A stretch of DNA of 64,000 bases from contig NZ_FSRL01000001.1 in NCBI RefSeq assembly GCF_900142295.1, positions 2,728,001 through 2,792,000 on the forward strand, given 5' to 3'. The notes under the pieces were generated by a model. The model worked only from the letters and a program-made list of their open reading frames with translations, did no database searches and was not told the origin of the DNA. Positions within the stretch are counted from its first letter, which is position 1. Every line of letters begins with the position of its first letter. Both the position numbers and the translations under genes were made by a program. The DNA is from Vannielia litorea (GTDB taxonomy: Bacteria; Pseudomonadota; Alphaproteobacteria; Rhodobacterales; Rhodobacteraceae). Of this stretch, positions 17,003 to 25,849 are shown in pieces.

Positions 17003-18448
17003 TCACGCCGCCCGATCCGGCGCGCGCCGCCGCCCGGCGGAAACCGCGAGCGGAAAGACCTTGGCCGGGTTCAGGATCCAGCCCGGGTCGAACACGTCCT
17101 TCACGTCCATCTGGGCGGCGAGGTCGGGGGCGCGGTATTGCACCTCCATCAGGTCGCGCTTTTCGATGCCCACCCCGTGCTCGCCGGTCAGGCATCCGCC
17201 GACCTCGACGCAGAGCTTGAGGATCTCGGCGCCCAGCGCCTCGCAGAGCTCCAGGTCGCCGGGCTTGTTGGCATCGAAGAGGATCAGCGGGTGCATGTTG
17301 CCGTCACCGGCATGGAAGACATTGGCGACCTCCAGCCCGTATTCGGCACTCATCTCGCCGATGCGGCGCAGCACGCGGGGCAGCTCGCTCACCGGGATCG
17401 TGCCGTCGAGGCACATGTAATCGTTGATCTGGCCCATCGCGCCGAAGGCCGACTTGCGGCCAAGCCAGATGCGGGCGCTCTCCTCGGCGGAGCCGCTCTG
17501 GCGCACCTCCACCGGGTTCAGCTCATCTGCGATGCCGCAGATCAGGCCGAGCTGGTGGTCGATTTCGGGCTCGGAGCCCTCCACCTCGACGATCAGCAGC
17601 GCCTCGCAGTCGGGGTAGCCCGCCCCGGCAAAGGCCTCGGTGGCGCGGATGCAGGGCCTGTCCATGAACTCGATGGCCACGGGCAGCACGCCGGCCTTGA
17701 TGATGTTGGTCACGCATTGGCCGGCGACCTCGGAGCTGTCGAAGCCGATCAGCACCGGCCGGGCGCCCTCGGGCTTGGGCAGGATGCGCAGCCAGGCCTC
17801 GGTGACCACGCCGAGCTGACCCTCGGAGCCGCAGATGAGGCCGAGCAGATCGAGGCCGGGGGCGTCCATCCAGGGGCCGCCGACGCGGGTGATGGTGCCA
17901 TCGGCCAGAACCATCGTGACGCCCAGCAGGTTGTTTGTGGTCACGCCATACTTGAGGCAATGCGCGCCGCCGGAGTTCATGGCGATGTTGCCGGCGATGG
18001 CGCAGGCGAGCTGCGACGAGGGGTCGGGGGCGTAGAAAAAGCCGTCGGCCTCCACCGCGCCGGTGACGGAGAGGTTGGTGCGCCCGGTCTGCACGTGCAC
18101 GTAGCGGTCGGGGTAGTTGCTCTCGAGCACCTCGGCCATGCGGGCCACGCCGAGGATCACGCAATCGGCCGTGGGCAGCGCCCCGCCCGCGAGCGAGGTG
18201 CCCGCGCCGCGCGGCACCACCGGCACGCCCTGCTCGTGGCAGACCTTCAGCGCGGCGGCGACCTCCTCGGTCGAGGAGGGCAGCACCACGGCGAGCGGCG
18301 GGCATTTGTAGGCGGTCAGCGCGTCGCACTCGTAGGCGCGGACCTCCTCGGGCGCGTCGATCACCCCGCCGGGCAGCACGGCGCGGAGCCGCTCCACGAT
18401 CCGGGCCTTGCGGGCGAGGATCTGCGGGTCTGGCTTGGGCATTTCCAT
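17003..18448 (-). CDS. glcD: Glycolate oxidase FAD-linked subunit GlcD
   Basis: 481 residues from MEMPKPDPQIL, chosen because GGGAGGTG-type Shine-Dalgarno sequence lies just upstream and because it is the family N-terminus. FAD_binding_4 features: VPVVPRGAGTSLAGGALP, the PDPSSQLACAIAGNIAMNSGG loop and GVTTNNLLGVTMVLADG. The C-terminal FAD-linked oxidase domain contains VFHAGDGNMHPLILFD and GGCLTGEHGVGIEK. It catalyses glycolate (or D-lactate-like 2-hydroxyacid) oxidation, probably feeding glyoxylate to the glycine/serine pathway, whose gcv operon is 7 kb away. The gene lies behind a good promoter with an overlapping palindrome. Last residues after NPAKVFPL are a family-variable tail. Confidence 0.96.
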   Translation of the reverse strand: MEMPKPDPQILARKARIVERLRAVLPGGVIDAPEEVRAYECDALTAYKCPPLAVVLPSSTEEVAAALKVCHEQGVPVVPRGAGTSLAGGALPTADCVILGVARMAEVLESNYPDRYVHVQTGRTNLSVTGAVEADGFFYAPDPSSQLACAIAGNIAMNSGGAHCLKYGVTTNNLLGVTMVLADGTITRVGGPWMDAPGLDLLGLICGSEGQLGVVTEAWLRILPKPEGARPVLIGFDSSEVAGQCVTNIIKAGVLPVAIEFMDRPCIRATEAFAGAGYPDCEALLIVEVEGSEPEIDHQLGLICGIADELNPVEVRQSGSAEESARIWLGRKSAFGAMGQINDYMCLDGTIPVSELPRVLRRIGEMSAEYGLEVANVFHAGDGNMHPLILFDANKPGDLELCEALGAEILKLCVEVGGCLTGEHGVGIEKRDLMEVQYRAPDLAAQMDVKDVFDPGWILNPAKVFPLAVSAGRRRAPDRAA

Positions 18449-18470
18449 GGCGGCGGCACCTCCCGTGCTG

Positions 18471-18509
18471 AATTGGTCAGAAAATATAACCAATTTTGCC
18501 ATCTGGCAA
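18471..18509 (-). promoter_or_regulatory. glcDEF promoter with overlapping AATTGGT...ACCAATT operator
   Basis: Reading the minus strand, TTGCCA (18504-18509), a 17-bp spacer and TATTTT (18481-18486) form a sigma70-like promoter 33 bp before glcD. A perfect 7-bp inverted repeat AATTGGT-N11-ACCAATT spans 18471-18495 and covers the -10 box. These half-sites are those of GntR/FCD regulators of the PdhR/GlcC kind, though E. coli PdhR sites have a 3-bp spacer. A regulator bound here would be expected to repress, released by glycolate or a related acid. The assignment to a specific regulator is inference. Confidence 0.6.
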
Positions 18510-18538
18510 CCGCCGTGGGCGCGACATAGGGTCCGGCC

Positions 18539-19237
18539 ATGGATCTGATGCCGCTTCTCGTCTCCTTCACCGCCGCCGACGCGGTTGCCGTGGCGCTCGT
18601 CATCGTGCTCTGGGCCCTGATCGGCTGGGTCGTCGAGCACCCGCCTGCGGGCAAGCCCTCGGTCTCGGTGCTGATGGCCGACTACCGCCGCGACTGGCTA
18701 CGCGAGCATGTCACCCGGCAGCCGCGCATCTTTGACGCCACGATTCTCGGCAACCTGCGGCAGGGCACCACCTTCTTTGCCTCGGCCTGCATGCTCTCGA
18801 TCGGCGGCGGGCTGGCCGTGATCGGCAACCCCGAGCAGCTGACGATGCTCGCCGAGGACCTCCAGCTCGGCACCACGACAACGCTGGCCTTCGAGGTGAA
18901 GATCGTGCTGATCCTGTTCTTCGTCGCCAATGCCTTCCTCAAGTTTGTCTGGGCGCACCGGCTCTTCGGCTATTCCTCTGTTGTCATGGGCGCGATTCCC
19001 AACGACGTGGCCGACCCCACCACCTACCCGCGCGCCGCCAAGGCCGCCGAGATCAACATCACCGCTGCCAAGAGCTTCAACCGGGGGATGCGGTCGATCT
19101 ACTTCGCGCTGGGCGCGATCGGCTGGCTGGTGGGGGCCTGGGGGCTGATGCTGGGCGCGGTGGTGAGTGCCGCGGTGATCTGGCGGCGGGAGTTCTGGAG
19201 CCACTCGCGCGCGGTTCTGATGCAGCCCGATGTCTGA
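18539..19237 (+). CDS. DUF599 family membrane protein
   Basis: 232 residues with four predicted helices: VAVALVIVLWALIGWVV near the N-terminus, TFFASACMLSIGGGLAVIG, ALAFEVKIVLILFFVANAFL-like, and FALGAIGWLVGAWGLMLGAVV. The loop DYRRDWLREHVTRQPRIFDA followed by LGNLRQGTTFFAS is the DUF599 signature. The family is an inner-membrane protein of unknown function common in alphaproteobacteria. It is divergent from glcD with 90 bp between starts, a region that contains the glcDEF promoter. Confidence 0.9.
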   Translation: MDLMPLLVSFTAADAVAVALVIVLWALIGWVVEHPPAGKPSVSVLMADYRRDWLREHVTRQPRIFDATILGNLRQGTTFFASACMLSIGGGLAVIGNPEQLTMLAEDLQLGTTTTLAFEVKIVLILFFVANAFLKFVWAHRLFGYSSVVMGAIPNDVADPTTYPRAAKAAEINITAAKSFNRGMRSIYFALGAIGWLVGAWGLMLGAVVSAAVIWRREFWSHSRAVLMQPDV

Positions 19238-19282
19238 CGGGCTTGTGACCCGGCGCAACGCGATTTCGTGCAACTGTGCGCC

Positions 19283-19627
19283 ATGCGCCGGATGATCCTC
19301 TGCCTCTTCGCCCTGCCTGCCGCCGCCGACCCGGCGGTGGTCGACTCCGTCGACGCACAGGCTTCGGGCGGGGCATGGCGGTTTGACGTGACGCTGAGCC
19401 ATGCCGACACGGGCTGGCAGGATTACGCCGACGGCTGGCGGGTGGTGGATGCCGACGGTCATGTGCTCGGCACACGGGAGTTGCTGCACCCGCATGTGAA
19501 CGAGCAGCCCTTTACCCGGAGCCTGACTGGCGTGGAGATCCCCGAGGGCACCGAGCGGGTCTGGATCGAGACCAGCACCCGGCCCGAAGGCTGGGATGAC
19601 GGGCGTTTCGAGGTAGAGCTGCCCTGA
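19283..19627 (+). CDS. Small exported hypothetical protein
   Basis: 114 residues from MRRMILCLFALPAAADP, which looks like a short signal peptide cleaved after AAA or AAD. The mature part (VTLSHADTGWQDYADGWRVV, EIPEGTERVWIETSTRPEGW) looks like a small beta-rich domain. A start five codons earlier (19268) is possible but lengthens the n-region without benefit. It lies 45 bp after the DUF599 gene on the same strand. No known family recognised; likely periplasmic. Confidence 0.7.
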   Translation: MRRMILCLFALPAAADPAVVDSVDAQASGGAWRFDVTLSHADTGWQDYADGWRVVDADGHVLGTRELLHPHVNEQPFTRSLTGVEIPEGTERVWIETSTRPEGWDDGRFEVELP

Positions 19628-19653
19628 GGCGGGCGGCGCAGCCCGCCCTGTCA

Positions 19654-19995
19654 TCACAGGCGGATGACGTAATCCTTGCGGGTGGTTTCGAGCACCTCCC
19701 AGGTGCCGGTAAACCCCGGCCGCAGAACGAAACTGTCGCCCGGCCTCACCTCGACCGCCGCCCCGCCCTCCTCGGTGATGACCGATCGGCCCGAGAGGAT
19801 GCGGCAGTATTCCCATTCCTCATAGGAGATGCGCCACTTGCCGGGCGTGGCCTCCCAGATGCCCGCATAAAGACCGTCGCGCTCCTCGATGTTCCAGCTG
19901 CGGAATCGAGGCGCGCCGGCCAGCAGCTTGCCGGGGTCGGGCGCGCCCTCCTCCGGCTCGATCCCCTCGGTGCCGATGCGAACCAGCAGATCCAT
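19654..19995 (-). CDS. Cupin domain protein (EutQ-like DUF861 type)
   Basis: 113 residues starting MDLLVRIGTEG with an AGGGAGAG-type ribosome site upstream. The sequence YAGIWEATPGKWRISYEEWEY, then YCRILSGRSVITEE and VRPGDSFVLRPGFTGTWEVLE, is the single-cupin fold of the DUF861/EutQ-like group. The usual metal-binding histidines are largely absent, as is common in this subgroup. Specific function unknown; related proteins are placed near amino-acid or sugar catabolism genes. Convergent with the preceding small exported protein gene, 26 bp apart. Confidence 0.85.
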   Translation of the reverse strand: MDLLVRIGTEGIEPEEGAPDPGKLLAGAPRFRSWNIEERDGLYAGIWEATPGKWRISYEEWEYCRILSGRSVITEEGGAAVEVRPGDSFVLRPGFTGTWEVLETTRKDYVIRL

Positions 19996-20216
19996 CTCGC
20001 TCTCCCTCCATGTTCCGTCGCAGCCTAGCCCCGAATTCTGCGGCGGCACAGCGCTGCGTTCACAGGGATTTTTCTTGTTTTTGTCCGCGCCTGAGGATAA
20101 ATGCAGCGTGCTACCTTCTACTCGACCCACTGTCTCCTTACGGCCAGTTTCGATCTAGACGCTCTGGCCAGGCCGCCGCATCTCCGCGGGCGGCAGCTAA
20201 ATTGGAGACTACACAG

Positions 20217-20423
20217 ATGCCCAAAGGCACCGTGAAATGGTTCAACGCCACCAAAGGTTTCGGCTTTATCGCTCCTGATGAGGGCGGCAAGGACGTGTTC
20301 GTTCACATCAGCGCCGTCGAGCGCGCAGGCCTCACCGGCCTGAAGGACGACCAGAAGGTCAGCTTCGACCTCGAGTCGGGCCGTGACGGCCGCCAGAGCG
20401 CGAGCAACCTCGTTCTGCTCTGA
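20217..20423 (+). CDS. Cold-shock family RNA-binding protein (CspA-like)
   Basis: 68 residues, a single cold-shock domain with both RNP motifs: KGFGFIAP (RNP1) and DVFVHISAV (RNP2), starting MPKGTVKWFNATKG. It binds single-stranded RNA/DNA and melts secondary structure as an RNA chaperone. ATG is preceded by TTGGAGA. About 200 bp separate it from the divergent cupin gene; the AT-richer part near 20060-20110 probably holds the promoter and the remainder would be a long 5' leader as in other csp genes. A strong terminator follows. Confidence 0.95.
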   Translation: MPKGTVKWFNATKGFGFIAPDEGGKDVFVHISAVERAGLTGLKDDQKVSFDLESGRDGRQSASNLVLL

Positions 20424-20448
20424 GCCTCAGGCTTTTCGGAAGATACGG

Positions 20449-20474
20449 AAAGGGCGCCTCTCGGGGCGCCCTTT
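20449..20474. terminator. Rho-independent terminator after the cold-shock gene
   Basis: AAAGGGCGCC and GGCGCCCTTT make a 10-bp perfect stem with a 6-base loop, ending in a T run. It lies between the cold-shock gene (plus) and the SRAP gene (minus), so it can terminate both. Confidence 0.85.
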
Positions 20475-20481
20475 CTGCATC

Positions 20482-21093
20482 TCAGGGGCCGGTCCAGTCG
20501 ACCCCTTCGGCCTTGACCACCTCGAGCCTGCCGTCGGGCCAGGGATGGCAGAGGCTGCGGGCGTCGGCGATGTTGCCACTGCACCATGTCGACCACTCGT
20601 ACGGGGCGAGAATCACCCCCATGCGGTGATGGATCGGCCCGACATCGCCATTGGGCGCGCAGGTGACGGTGGCGACCTGGGCAAGCTCGGCCCCGCCCGG
20701 TGCCTTCCAGACATCCCAGATGGCGGCAAAGCCGAGCAGGCTGCCGTCGCCGGGCGCGATTCGCCAGGGCTGCTTGCGGCGGGCCTGCCCTGTCCACTCA
20801 TACCATCCGTCGCAGGGCACCACGCCGCGCCGGGTGTTCTCGAAGGCCGACTTGGTGAAGAGGGTCTCGAAGCGGGCGTTGACGATGGTTTCCATCACCG
20901 GACGCCCCCGCGCGTTGACCCGCCCCACCGGGATCAGGCCCCAGCGCATCATCCGCAGCGCCGCGCCGTCCCAGACAACGATCTGCTGGCCGGGGGCGAT
21001 ATTGGCGCGAGGCCCCTGCCCCTGCGGCATTGCCGCGCCGAAGGCAGCCGACACGTCGCTCGCCGGGCGGGTGAGAAACAACCGCCCCGGCAT
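20482..21093 (-). CDS. SRAP (YedK/HMCES-like) protein lacking the catalytic Cys2
   Basis: 203 residues of the SOS-response-associated peptidase fold. Conserved sites are present: NARFET (Asn72, Glu76), GWYEW (Glu99) and PIHHRMGV (His155/His156). The striking point is the N-terminus MPGRLFL: in YedK/HMCES the protein starts MCGR and Cys2 forms the covalent link with abasic sites in single-stranded DNA. Here codon 2 is CCG (Pro). The start is firm, since the MxGR motif is intact and a GGAGTGAG Shine-Dalgarno precedes it. So the protein probably cannot make the usual DNA-protein crosslink and may bind abasic DNA non-covalently or do something else. Three bases separate it from the upstream ABC ATPase gene. 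Confidence 0.92.
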   Translation of the reverse strand: MPGRLFLTRPASDVSAAFGAAMPQGQGPRANIAPGQQIVVWDGAALRMMRWGLIPVGRVNARGRPVMETIVNARFETLFTKSAFENTRRGVVPCDGWYEWTGQARRKQPWRIAPGDGSLLGFAAIWDVWKAPGGAELAQVATVTCAPNGDVGPIHHRMGVILAPYEWSTWCSGNIADARSLCHPWPDGRLEVVKAEGVDWTGP

Positions 21094-21096
21094 CGC

Positions 21097-22926
<1,830 letters not shown>

Positions 22927-23084
22927 GCTGTGTCCCCTGTTTGGGGCAAGTCTATGCCATGGTGCGCAATTCTCAATGCCCTGCGCGCGCGCCGTGGCGG
23001 CAGACGCTTGCCAATCGCCGGAGGGGGGTAAAAACTTGGGCGGAGCGGCTGCGCGATTGGGCCGGAAACGAATTGGAGAGCCAG

Positions 23085-24506
23085 ATGGACCGTTACGACC
23101 GTGACATGCGAGGCTACGGGCCGCGCCCGCCGAATGCCGCATGGCCCAATGGTGCGAAGATCGCGGTGCAGTTCGTGCTGAACTACGAGGAAGGCGGCGA
23201 GAACAACATCCTGCATGGCGACAAGGCCTCTGAAGCCTTTCTGAGCGACGTGATCGGCGCCGTGCCCTGGCCCAACCAGCGGCATTGGAACATCGAATCG
23301 ATGTATGAATACGGCGCCCGTGCGGGGTTCTGGCGGCTGCACCGGCTGTTCACGGCGATGAAGATCCCGCTCACCGTCTATGGCGTGGCCACCGCGCTTG
23401 CCCGCTCGCCCGACCAGGTGGCAGCGATGCGCGAGGCGCGCTGGGAAATCGCCAGCCACGGCTACAAGTGGATTGATTACAAGGACTTCTACGAATCCGA
23501 AGAGAAGGAGCACCTGGAAAAGGCGATTGCCCTGCACCGCGAGGTGGTGGGCACGCGGCCGCGCGGGCTCTACGTGGGGCGGTGCTCGGAGAACACCGTG
23601 CAGATTGCCACGGAGATGGGCGGTTTTGCCTATCTGTCAGACAGTTACGCCGACGATCTGCCCTACTGGATCCATATCAGCGGCAAGGACCAGCTGATCA
23701 TTCCCTACACGCTGGAGGCCAATGACATGCGATTCACCACCGCTTCGGGCTTTGGCGACGGGCAGGAATTTCTGAACTACCTGAAAGACAGTTTCGACGT
23801 GCTCTATGCCGAGGGTGCGGCGGGTGCGCCGAAGATGATGAACATCGGGTTGCACTGCCGTCTCGTTGGCCGTCCGGGACGGCTGATGGCCCTGAAACGC
23901 TTCATCGACCACGCGATGGCCAAGGAGGGCGTGTGGTTTGCCCGCCGGATCGACATTGCCCGGCACTGGAGCATGACCCATCCGCCGAAGCGCCTCTCGG
24001 CGCGCCCGAGCCAGATGGACCTGACCACCTTCACCAACCGGTTTGGGAAGATTTTTGAACATTCCCAATGGGTTGCCGAGCGCGCCCACAAGCTCGAGCT
24101 TGGCCCGGCCCATGACACGCCGGAGGGTATCCACAACGCGATGGCCCGCGTGTTCCGACGCGCGAGCGAGGAAGAGCGGCTTGGCGTGCTGCGCGCGCAT
24201 CCCGATCTGGGCGACGCGATCACCAAGGCCGAGAGGCTCACCGCCGACTCGATGTCGGAGCAGCAGGGGGCCGGGCTGACCGCGCTGACCGACGAGGAGC
24301 GCCGCGAGTTGACCGACCTGAACGCGCGCTACGTGGCGAAGAACGGCTTTCCTTTCATCATCGCGGTGAAGGACCATGACAAGGCCGGGATCATCCGCAA
24401 GTTCCATGAACGAATGAATAACTCCAAGGCCGAGGAGATGGCGGAGGCCTGCTACCAGGTCGAGCGGATCGCCCTGCACCGGCTCTACGGCATGGACTGG
24501 AGCTGA
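23085..24506 (+). CDS. puuE: PuuE-type allantoinase fused to OHCU decarboxylase (UraD)
   Basis: 473 residues from MDRYDRDMRGYGPRPP. Residues 1-305 are the polysaccharide-deacetylase-fold, PuuE-type allantoinase (VQFVLNYEEGGENN, SHGYKWIDY, LYVGRCSENTVQIA, HCRLVGRPGR). Residues about 308-473 form a 2-oxo-4-hydroxy-4-carboxy-5-ureidoimidazoline decarboxylase: FGKIFEHSQWVAE, LRAHPDLGDA with the catalytic His, SEQQGAGL and NGFPFIIAV. The fusion thus joins two steps of uric acid degradation, OHCU to S-allantoin and allantoin to allantoate. The start is supported by TTGGAGAG upstream; the frame stays open further upstream without coding character. Other purine-catabolism genes are not in the window. 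It is divergent from the ABC ATPase gene. Confidence 0.94.
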   Translation: MDRYDRDMRGYGPRPPNAAWPNGAKIAVQFVLNYEEGGENNILHGDKASEAFLSDVIGAVPWPNQRHWNIESMYEYGARAGFWRLHRLFTAMKIPLTVYGVATALARSPDQVAAMREARWEIASHGYKWIDYKDFYESEEKEHLEKAIALHREVVGTRPRGLYVGRCSENTVQIATEMGGFAYLSDSYADDLPYWIHISGKDQLIIPYTLEANDMRFTTASGFGDGQEFLNYLKDSFDVLYAEGAAGAPKMMNIGLHCRLVGRPGRLMALKRFIDHAMAKEGVWFARRIDIARHWSMTHPPKRLSARPSQMDLTTFTNRFGKIFEHSQWVAERAHKLELGPAHDTPEGIHNAMARVFRRASEEERLGVLRAHPDLGDAITKAERLTADSMSEQQGAGLTALTDEERRELTDLNARYVAKNGFPFIIAVKDHDKAGIIRKFHERMNNSKAEEMAEACYQVERIALHRLYGMDWS

Positions 24507-24599
24507 GCCCGCCCCGCCGCAAGATGCTGCAATACAAGCACAAACGGCCGGGCGCGGTGCTGCCACACCGGCCCGGCCGGACCCGCGCGGGCCTGCGCC

Positions 24600-24857
24600 T
24601 CAGAGTCGCGTGGGGCAGCCCTTCCTGGCGTTCGGCTGGCCGATGTGGTGCGGGTTCAGGATGAGATACCACTTCACCGGCTCGCCCGGGGCCTGGGCCC
24701 GGGAGTAGGAGCAGCCGGCGGGCGTGGTGTACCACTGGCCCTGGTAGCCGGCCGGGGGCCGCGGGTTGGACCTGGACTTGCCGAAGGCCGAGGCGCTGCC
24801 CGAGAAGGCCAGGGCGGCGGCGAGGGCGATGGCGGAGATTGTGGCGAGTTTCTGCAT
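24600..24857 (-). CDS. Small exported hypothetical protein
   Basis: 85 residues: signal peptide MQKLATISAIALAAALAFSG with predicted cleavage after ASA, then a short mature peptide rich in Gly, Pro and Tyr with two cysteines (AGCSYS, KGCP) that could form a disulfide. GGAGCC-type weak ribosome site upstream. No family recognised. It lies between the puuE-uraD gene (convergent) and tRNA-Ala. Confidence 0.65.
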   Translation of the reverse strand: MQKLATISAIALAAALAFSGSASAFGKSRSNPRPPAGYQGQWYTTPAGCSYSRAQAPGEPVKWYLILNPHHIGQPNARKGCPTRL

Positions 24858-24982
24858 CAGGCGGCTCCCGAGACTGGTGTTGAACTGCCGTCGGGTATGC
24901 AGGCCGCAGGGCGCGGGGACCGGGCGGGAATACGGCCAAACCGGGCCGTTTGCCCATGATTTTAAGAGATTTCAGGAGGTTT

Positions 24983-25058
<76 letters not shown>

Positions 25059-25093
25059 ACTGGCGGCGTATTTGGAGGAGCCCGCCGGAACTG

Positions 25094-25534
25094 TCAAGCC
25101 GGGGCGTTCTGGCGGGCGAAGGCGATGATATCGGCGGCCGGGCGCGCGCCGGCGAGGCGGCTCACCTCGCGGCCCTTGTCGAAGAGGAGCAGCGCCGGGA
25201 TGCCGCGGATCGCGTAGGCGGTCGAGGCCTCGGGGAAATCCTGGGTGTTCACCTTGGCCAGCCGGACCGCGCCGGAGAGCGCCTGGGCGGCTTTCTCGAA
25301 CTCTGGCGCCATCATCCGGCAGGGGCCGCACCAGGGCGCCCAGAAATCGACCAGCAAGGGCAATGTGTCTGTTTTCACGGACTTTTTCAGGGCCGCCGGA
25401 TCAAGCTCGAAGGGCTTCGGCGGCACCAGCCTGGCACCGCAGGTGCCGCATTTGGGGCCGTCGGAAAGGCGGGCGGCGGGCAGGCGGTTGCCGGCGGTGC
25501 AGGAGGGGCAGATCAGGGTATGCGTGCTGGGCAT
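25094..25534 (-). CDS. trxC: Thioredoxin 2-type protein with N-terminal zinc ribbon (TrxC)
   Basis: 146 residues from [12 protein letters not shown]. The N-terminus has two CxxC pairs (CPSC, CGTC) that form the zinc ribbon typical of TrxC, followed by a thioredoxin domain with the active site WAPWCGPC and the cis-Pro segment [10 protein letters not shown]. It reduces disulfides in the cytoplasm, and TrxC proteins are linked to oxidative stress. I prefer this ATG (AGAGG just upstream) over one six codons earlier, which has no ribosome site. Confidence 0.92.
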   Translation of the reverse strand: MPSTHTLICPSCTAGNRLPAARLSDGPKCGTCGARLVPPKPFELDPAALKKSVKTDTLPLLVDFWAPWCGPCRMMAPEFEKAAQALSGAVRLAKVNTQDFPEASTAYAIRGIPALLLFDKGREVSRLAGARPAADIIAFARQNAPA

Positions 25535-25743
25535 GGCGGGGCCTCTGGTCATATTCGTCAGGATGAATATATGGGCCGCGGCGGACCGTTCAAGGCCTGC
25601 GCACGGTCCGGCAAGACTTGGCCGTTAACCCTGAAAATCAGGGATACACAACCAATGCACAACCCATGCACAACCCGTATGCATGTCTTTTGACATGGGC
25701 TGCAGTAATCAATGGACCGCGCGCTGCCCACCGGGCGGGCGTC

Positions 25744-25803
25744 GTCCTCGGGCCTGACCCGAGGACCTCGCGGCGGGAGATCCTCGGGACGGGCCCGAGG
25801 ATC
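25744..25803. repeat. Two REP-like TCCTCGGG/CCCGAGGA palindromes in tandem
   Basis: GTCCTCGGG-N5-CCCGAGGAC (25744-25766) is followed 12 bp later by GATCCTCGGG-N5-CCCGAGGATC (25779-25803). The same core recurs at 44073-44093. They occupy the 310-bp interval between trxC and the gcvP stop and look like dispersed palindromic elements. The interval otherwise holds only an AT-richer stretch near 25550-25700, probably the trxC promoter region. Confidence 0.7.
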
Positions 25804-25823
25804 CCGGTCTGTGATGCGGCCCA

Positions 25824-25849
25824 GGTGGTGGGCAGATTGCTCCCCTACT
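25824..25849. repeat. Degenerate copy of the GGTGGTGGG...CCTAC palindromic repeat
   Basis: GGTGGTGGGCAGATTGC followed by TCCCCTAC matches the element at 36481-36507 (GGTGGTGGGCAGATTGC, CCACTCTAC) except for a damaged right arm. It abuts and slightly overlaps the gcvP stop. Confidence 0.5.
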
